The notes beneath the pieces are model-generated. The model had not been told where the DNA came from and searched no databases. It saw only the letters and a list, made by a program, of their open reading frames with translations. From Planctomycetota bacterium (GTDB lineage Bacteria > Planctomycetota > Planctomycetia > Isosphaerales > Isosphaeraceae), in NCBI GenBank assembly GCA_021778575.1, contig JAJYCH010000074.1, positions 1-11,298 of the forward strand: a stretch of DNA of 11,298 nt, written 5' to 3'. The position numbers and the translations under genes were made by a program. The stretch's first letter is position 1; each line of letters opens with the position of its first letter. Shown in pieces: positions 7,137 through 11,298 of this stretch.

Positions 7137-10100
7137 TTATTCTGCGTTTCGCGTCGCAAATTGAACACGGATCGCGTCGAGCCATTCCGATCCGGGGAGA
7201 CCGTAGGGCCGGAATTTTTCGAGTCGATTTTGTTCCTCGCTGGCGAAGTAGGCCCGGTTCGGGCCGAGCTTGCTGGCGGCGGGCGAGTCGAGCAGGTGCG
7301 CCGAGTCGGTCGGGCTGATCTGGAACAGGACTCGCGACTCGAATTCACGAATCGACTGGTTGTCGAAGACCCGGTTCAGGTTCGACAAGGTGTCGGACCA
7401 GGTGATCAGGTGAACGCCGAGCGCCGAGCCTTCCTTGAGGATCGCCGCCAGGTGATCGGCGGGAATCGCGGGTTCGCCCGGAGTCCCGAAACCGAAGTCG
7501 TTTTCCTTGCGGCGGAGGTCGCGGAACCGGCCGAGGTCGTGGACCATGACGAACAGTTCGGGGCCATCGTCGGCGTCGGGTTGCTGTCTCCGGGCGACTT
7601 CCTCGCCCAGTTCGGCCAGAACCCGGGGGGCTTCCTTCCAGCCGACCACGCTGATTGAGTGGCCCAGCGCTCCGGCGACCCGGCTCAGGAATTCGGCGTG
7701 GACGTCATCCTCGGGAGTGCCGTCGATCACGACGAATCGGGCTCCGTCGCGGACCGTGGCCGACTTCGCCGGTGGATACTGGGCCGCCAGGCTGATCAGC
7801 GTTGCCGACATGATCCCCAGCGCTCCTTCGGCATTCTGGCCGACGATCAGGAGGTGGTTCCCCCCTTGACGACGGAACAGGACGGCCGTGGGGTCCTTGA
7901 TCGCGACCGGGTCGCCCAGCCAGGCGGGGCAGGAACGTGGCGAGCGCGGCCAGGCCGGCGCTTCGAGGAGCGCCCGGAGCGACCGGTTTCTCGATAGGTC
8001 GGCTTCGGAATCCCCCTCGAAGACGATCGGAGTCCGTTGCGTGACGGGCGGACGTTCGATCGCCAGTTCGTTGAGCCGCCGGAGGTAATCCTCGCGGCGC
8101 TCGTCGGACAGCCAGACCACCTGGAAGAAATGGTTCCCTTCAACCGAGCCGTTGGCGTCGTTATAGATCGCTTCGCCCGGTCGGGAGAGCAATTTCGCGG
8201 CGGAATTCTGTTCGCTGAGGATCAGGTGAGCGTCCGATTCCGAACACTGGAGCGCGATCCGGACCGCCATCTGGCCCAGGGTCGTCCGTGCCAGGGCATA
8301 AGCTCCGCCGAGCGACTGCGAGCCGAGATGGACATGGACGCCGAAGGCTCGCCCTTGCCGGACCAGTCGGTCGAGCAGGAGCGCGGCCTCCTGCGCGAGC
8401 TTGTCCTCCTCGACGAAGAATTCCTGGAACTCATCGACGATCAACAAGATTCGCGGACACGGCGGCGTTCCCGGTGCGTTCCGATAGCCGTTCAGATCCT
8501 GAACGCCCGCGTCGCGGAACCGGTCGGCCCGATCGCGCATCTCGGTATCGAGTTTCTGGAGCACGCTGATGCCGAATTCGCGCTCGCTCTCGATCGCCAC
8601 GACGGCGGCGTGCGGTAGTTTGTGAGTCGCGTAGACCTTGAATTCGACCCCTTTCTTGAAGTCGATCAGGTAAAGCTCGACCTCGTCGGGGCTGTAGTTG
8701 AGCGCGACGTTGACGATCAACGCGTGGAGCAGCGTCGACTTGCCCGAGCCGGTTCGCCCGGCCACGAGCACATGCTGCGAGGTCCCTTTGCCCAGAGTCA
8801 GGTGCTGACGCTTGGTGGCTCCCGACTTGCCCAGCGGCAGGTCGATCCCGGTCCGGCTATCGAGCTTCCACCAGGCGTCGTCGGCCGGTGCGATGAAGTC
8901 AAACGGAACTTCCACCCGCTTGGCGTCGCGAGCGGCGGCTCCGGACTTCTGGATCAGTCGCGTGGCGAACTCGCCGGCAGGGGGAAGGTCGAGGACCAGC
9001 GGGTACTGGCTCAGTCCTGGCTCGGACCATTTCAGGCTGGTGCCATCCCAGGCCAGGACGGTCGAAGGGGTCCGAAAATCCTCGGGCGTGCTCCCTTGCG
9101 GCAGCGGCCGGTCGAGGTCGCGCGCGATCAGGGTGATCACGCCGCAGGGCGTTCCGCCCGAGGCGATCGCGGCGAGCCGGGCCGCGGTCTTCTCGTCAAA
9201 GGCGGTCGGAAAGTCGGCCACGACCAGGACCCGGTACGGTTCGGCGACCTCGCCCGCGACGGCGTTGTATTCGTCGATCGTGGCGTATTCGTTCCGGAGA
9301 TACTTCTGGGTGACTTTTTCGAGATGAGCGGAGATCTCGACCAGCCGCTCCTCGATCTGGCGAGGCTCGGTCAGGACGTGGCCGGAGACGAGCGCCTCGT
9401 CGAAGTCGGCCAGATGCATGAAGGCTCCGAAGTTCCGGCCGATCCCGATCGGGTCGACGATCGTGAATCGGACCTGGCCGGGAGGTAAACTGGTCAGGAG
9501 CCGGAACATGGCCGCCTGAAGGGTCGCGAGACCGGCTGATCGCCCCGAGGTCGGAGCTTCGAGCAGCAGGTTCGCGCGCTCGGGAAAAGGGAGGAGCGCG
9601 GGCAGGGCGAACCGAGGATCGATCCCGTCGGCGAGCCGGGTGTCGGTCGGCATCCCGCCCGGGAGTTTGTCGAGTTCGACGACGGTCTCGCCGATCCGGA
9701 GCAGCGGCGCGGCAACCTTCAAGAACGGCCGGTCGGTCCACGCCGGATCATCCCAGCGCGGGGCGAACTCGGCGATCTCCTGATTGATCGCGTCGGCCTC
9801 GGCCCGGTTGTTCGCGACCCCGTCGCGCCAGCGGGTGGCCATTTCTTGCCAGGCGGTTTCGTGGTGGGTCCGGATCTTGTCCTGGAGCTCGCGATACTTT
9901 GCTTCCAGCTTCAGGACGGCTTTCTCGTGGACGACGGGAAGCTCGGCCATCTTCCGGTCATGAAGCTCGATGGCTGCGTGCATCTCGCGCGCGAGCTTGG
10001 TCTGGATCTCGACCTTGCGCTTGGCGTAGACCTCGTTGATCACGCGGAGTCGTTCGTCGCGGTTCGACTCGCCGTCGGCAATCGCGGTGGCCTGCCGGGT

Positions 10101-11102
10101 CTTGGCCTTGTTCAGAGCCTCTTCACGAACTCCGGCGACCCGGATTCGCTCGGCCTTCAGTTGCTCGTCGGCGGTGGTCCGGGCCTCGGCGACGAGCGCT
10201 TCCGCATCGATCAGCGCTTGTGTGAGCGGGTAATAAAACTTGCCGACCTGGGTTCGGGCCAGCTTGAAAAGCTGGACCTTGAGCAGATAACCGCCGACCC
10301 CCGCCACGCCAAAACCGACGGCGAGTCCCGGACCGGGGCCGAGCACAAGGATTGACGGAACGACCAGGATCAACAGCAGGACGACGAAGATCCAGATGAA
10401 CCGCTTCCCCTTCATCGCCTTGGGGATGATCAGCCCTTCGAGCATGATGAGGTTCGGTTCGAGCTTCTGGAGCCGGTCGAACACCTTGTCGAGCGGGTCT
10501 TCGGTCTTGCGGGCGCCTCGGGCGACGGTGGGAGCGGTCGGCGCTTCGGCGAGACCGAAGTGATGATAATTGTCGAAGATGGTCGCCAGCCGTTCTTTCC
10601 GACCGGAGATCAGGCGGACGGCGTCATCGATCGGTTTCCGGGCCGTGGCGTACTGCGCCCCGGCGGCTTTTTCGCCGGAGTCGAAGTCGCTGAGTGCCCG
10701 GGCCTTCGACCGGGTGTATTCGGCCCGAGACGTTTCGCGGACCACGTCGAATTCCTTGGCGATCTTGCGGCTGGCCCGGGCGAATTCGTCCTTGGCGGAA
10801 GTGTCGCCGGTGATCGACTCGTCGGTGATCAGCCGGCGACGGGTTGCGTCTTCATCAAGCGCGGCGGCCTGGTTTCCTTGAAAGCGATCTTCGAGCGCCT
10901 GGCGACGCTCCTGATATTCACGGGTCGCCTCGGCCTCCTTCGCGGGCCAGGTCCGGGTGATCTCGGCCTCGGCGGCGGCTCGTTCGGCGACGAGTCGGGC
11001 CAGCTCGATGACGATCCGTCGCTCGCGATCGATCGGCGAGGCTCCGGCGGATTCGGCCTCGGAACCGGTTTCCGTGGGGGGGGAAGTCCGGAGGGTGGTC
11101 AC
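7137..11102 (-). CDS. Membrane-anchored FtsK/SpoIIIE-family ATPase with twin coiled coils, EssC/EccC-like
   Basis: This 1321-residue protein has a coiled coil (about 26-175), two transmembrane helices (about 234-254 and 256-276), a second coiled coil (about 297-445) and three ATPase-like modules. Module 1 (about 455-700) has lost its P-loop (LLLEAPTSGRSAGLATL, 512-528). Module 2 (about 745-1000) is intact: Walker A GRTGSGKST (782-790), the FtsK-type IDFKKGVEF motif (813-821) and Walker B ILLIVDEFQEFF (885-896). Module 3 (about 1062-1321) has GQNAEGALG (1088-1096) where Walker A should be, lacking the Lys. Two helices followed by three ATPase modules recall the EccC/EssC translocases of type VII secretion, though no FHA domain is present. 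The start is a GTG overlapping the upstream stop (GTGA), with GGAG 9 nt upstream. A DNA-pumping role is possible, but the short membrane anchor and the partner gene favour protein export or an unknown motor. Confidence 0.95.
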   Translation of the reverse strand: MTTLRTSPPTETGSEAESAGASPIDRERRIVIELARLVAERAAAEAEITRTWPAKEAEATREYQERRQALEDRFQGNQAAALDEDATRRRLITDESITGDTSAKDEFARASRKIAKEFDVVRETSRAEYTRSKARALSDFDSGEKAAGAQYATARKPIDDAVRLISGRKERLATIFDNYHHFGLAEAPTAPTVARGARKTEDPLDKVFDRLQKLEPNLIMLEGLIIPKAMKGKRFIWIFVVLLLILVVPSILVLGPGPGLAVGFGVAGVGGYLLKVQLFKLARTQVGKFYYPLTQALIDAEALVAEARTTADEQLKAERIRVAGVREEALNKAKTRQATAIADGESNRDERLRVINEVYAKRKVEIQTKLAREMHAAIELHDRKMAELPVVHEKAVLKLEAKYRELQDKIRTHHETAWQEMATRWRDGVANNRAEADAINQEIAEFAPRWDDPAWTDRPFLKVAAPLLRIGETVVELDKLPGGMPTDTRLADGIDPRFALPALLPFPERANLLLEAPTSGRSAGLATLQAAMFRLLTSLPPGQVRFTIVDPIGIGRNFGAFMHLADFDEALVSGHVLTEPRQIEERLVEISAHLEKVTQKYLRNEYATIDEYNAVAGEVAEPYRVLVVADFPTAFDEKTAARLAAIASGGTPCGVITLIARDLDRPLPQGSTPEDFRTPSTVLAWDGTSLKWSEPGLSQYPLVLDLPPAGEFATRLIQKSGAAARDAKRVEVPFDFIAPADDAWWKLDSRTGIDLPLGKSGATKRQHLTLGKGTSQHVLVAGRTGSGKSTLLHALIVNVALNYSPDEVELYLIDFKKGVEFKVYATHKLPHAAVVAIESEREFGISVLQKLDTEMRDRADRFRDAGVQDLNGYRNAPGTPPCPRILLIVDEFQEFFVEEDKLAQEAALLLDRLVRQGRAFGVHVHLGSQSLGGAYALARTTLGQMAVRIALQCSESDAHLILSEQNSAAKLLSRPGEAIYNDANGSVEGNHFFQVVWLSDERREDYLRRLNELAIERPPVTQRTPIVFEGDSEADLSRNRSLRALLEAPAWPRSPRSCPAWLGDPVAIKDPTAVLFRRQGGNHLLIVGQNAEGALGIMSATLISLAAQYPPAKSATVRDGARFVVIDGTPEDDVHAEFLSRVAGALGHSISVVGWKEAPRVLAELGEEVARRQQPDADDGPELFVMVHDLGRFRDLRRKENDFGFGTPGEPAIPADHLAAILKEGSALGVHLITWSDTLSNLNRVFDNQSIREFESRVLFQISPTDSAHLLDSPAASKLGPNRAYFASEEQNRLEKFRPYGLPGSEWLDAIRVQFATRNAE

Positions 11103-11298
11103 TTGAGTTCGCTCCGGTCGGAACGGTCGCGGCGGATGCGGTCGACGACCTCGCCAGACTTCATCATGGCGCTCACCGCCGCGTCGGTCGCCGGGTCGAG
11201 CGGTTTGAGGTGCCGCTCCTCGAACCGTTGCGCGACCGAGTCGCCCCAGGTTTCCCTCGTGGCGATCCAGTGGTCTTCAAGTGACTTCAACGCATGCT
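11099..11298 (-). CDS. Small helical, WXG100-like protein (5' end off window)
   Basis: The last 65 codons and stop of a gene that enters from the right edge. The visible part reads HALKSLEDHWIATRETW (residues 1-17 of the fragment), then GDSVAQRFEERHLKPLDP, then an amphipathic helix to the end. Helical content with a central W-G-D (W17), F25 eight residues later and a Pro-containing turn (32-35) gives a helix-turn-helix hairpin like WXG100/Esx proteins. The motif is WGD, not strict WxG. The 4-bp overlap with the GTG of the FtsK-like gene indicates coupled translation and a shared function. A TTG at 11290 could start it, but the frame remains open to the edge and an upstream start is likely. 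The Lys/Arg/Asp-rich C-terminus (RIRRDRSDRSELK) shows no classical YxxxD/E signal. It may be a substrate, adaptor or regulator of the ATPase. Confidence 0.8.
   Translation of the reverse strand, partial: HALKSLEDHWIATRETWGDSVAQRFEERHLKPLDPATDAAVSAMMKSGEVVDRIRRDRSDRSELK

Noticed and set aside
8037..9488. Two consecutive plus-strand open frames (193 and 288 codons)
   Set aside because: They are antisense to the FtsK-like ATPase, whose motifs are unambiguous. Their products show no domain.
7137..11102. Calling the ATPase a chromosome-segregation FtsK
   Set aside because: There are only two transmembrane helices, no gamma DNA-reading domain at the C-terminus, and two extra degenerate ATPase modules, so the classical FtsK role is not supported.

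Overview
The window reads as chromosomal DNA from a high-GC member of the Planctomycetota, possibly an Isosphaera/Gemmata-type genome. This rests on gene content: a DUF1549/DUF1553 cytochrome-like protein, a Tat-exported DUF1501 protein and a secreted 'LTHLFP'-type pre-peptidase protein are a signature set of that phylum. No RNA gene, insertion sequence, CRISPR array or prophage was recognised. The genus is inference.

Left block (1-4393). Three minus-strand genes are in the usual planctomycete order: DUF1549/DUF1553 (2207-4393), DUF1501 (262-1584) and a pre-peptidase-like secreted protein that runs off the left edge (1-265). The last two overlap by 4 bp and look translationally coupled. The first two are separated by a plus-strand gene for a four-helix membrane protein (1756-2193), which is unusual for this set. 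All three minus-strand products carry export signals, so they act outside the cytoplasm.

Middle block (4394-7136). An AT-rich divergent intergenic region holds a good sigma70-type promoter for the DUF1549/DUF1553 gene (TTGAGA-17-TAAAAT) and a plausible one for the plus-strand sialate O-acetylesterase (4637-6589). The esterase is secreted and has its SGNH catalytic motifs. Its gene ends in a 10-bp-stem hairpin. About 490 bp without a convincing gene follow, containing a perfect 16-bp palindrome.

Right block (7137-11298). A 1321-residue, membrane-anchored FtsK/SpoIIIE-family ATPase is encoded on the minus strand. It has two long coiled coils flanking a pair of transmembrane helices, then three ATPase-like modules. 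Only the middle module has an intact Walker A. Its GTG start overlaps by 4 bp the stop of an upstream gene whose visible 65 residues form a Trp- and Phe-marked helical hairpin resembling WXG100-type proteins. The pair resembles the EccC/EssC plus Esx core of type VII secretion, but without FHA domains and with the coiled coils. This is the most interesting part of the window. The secretion role is inference, because the small protein is cut by the window edge.
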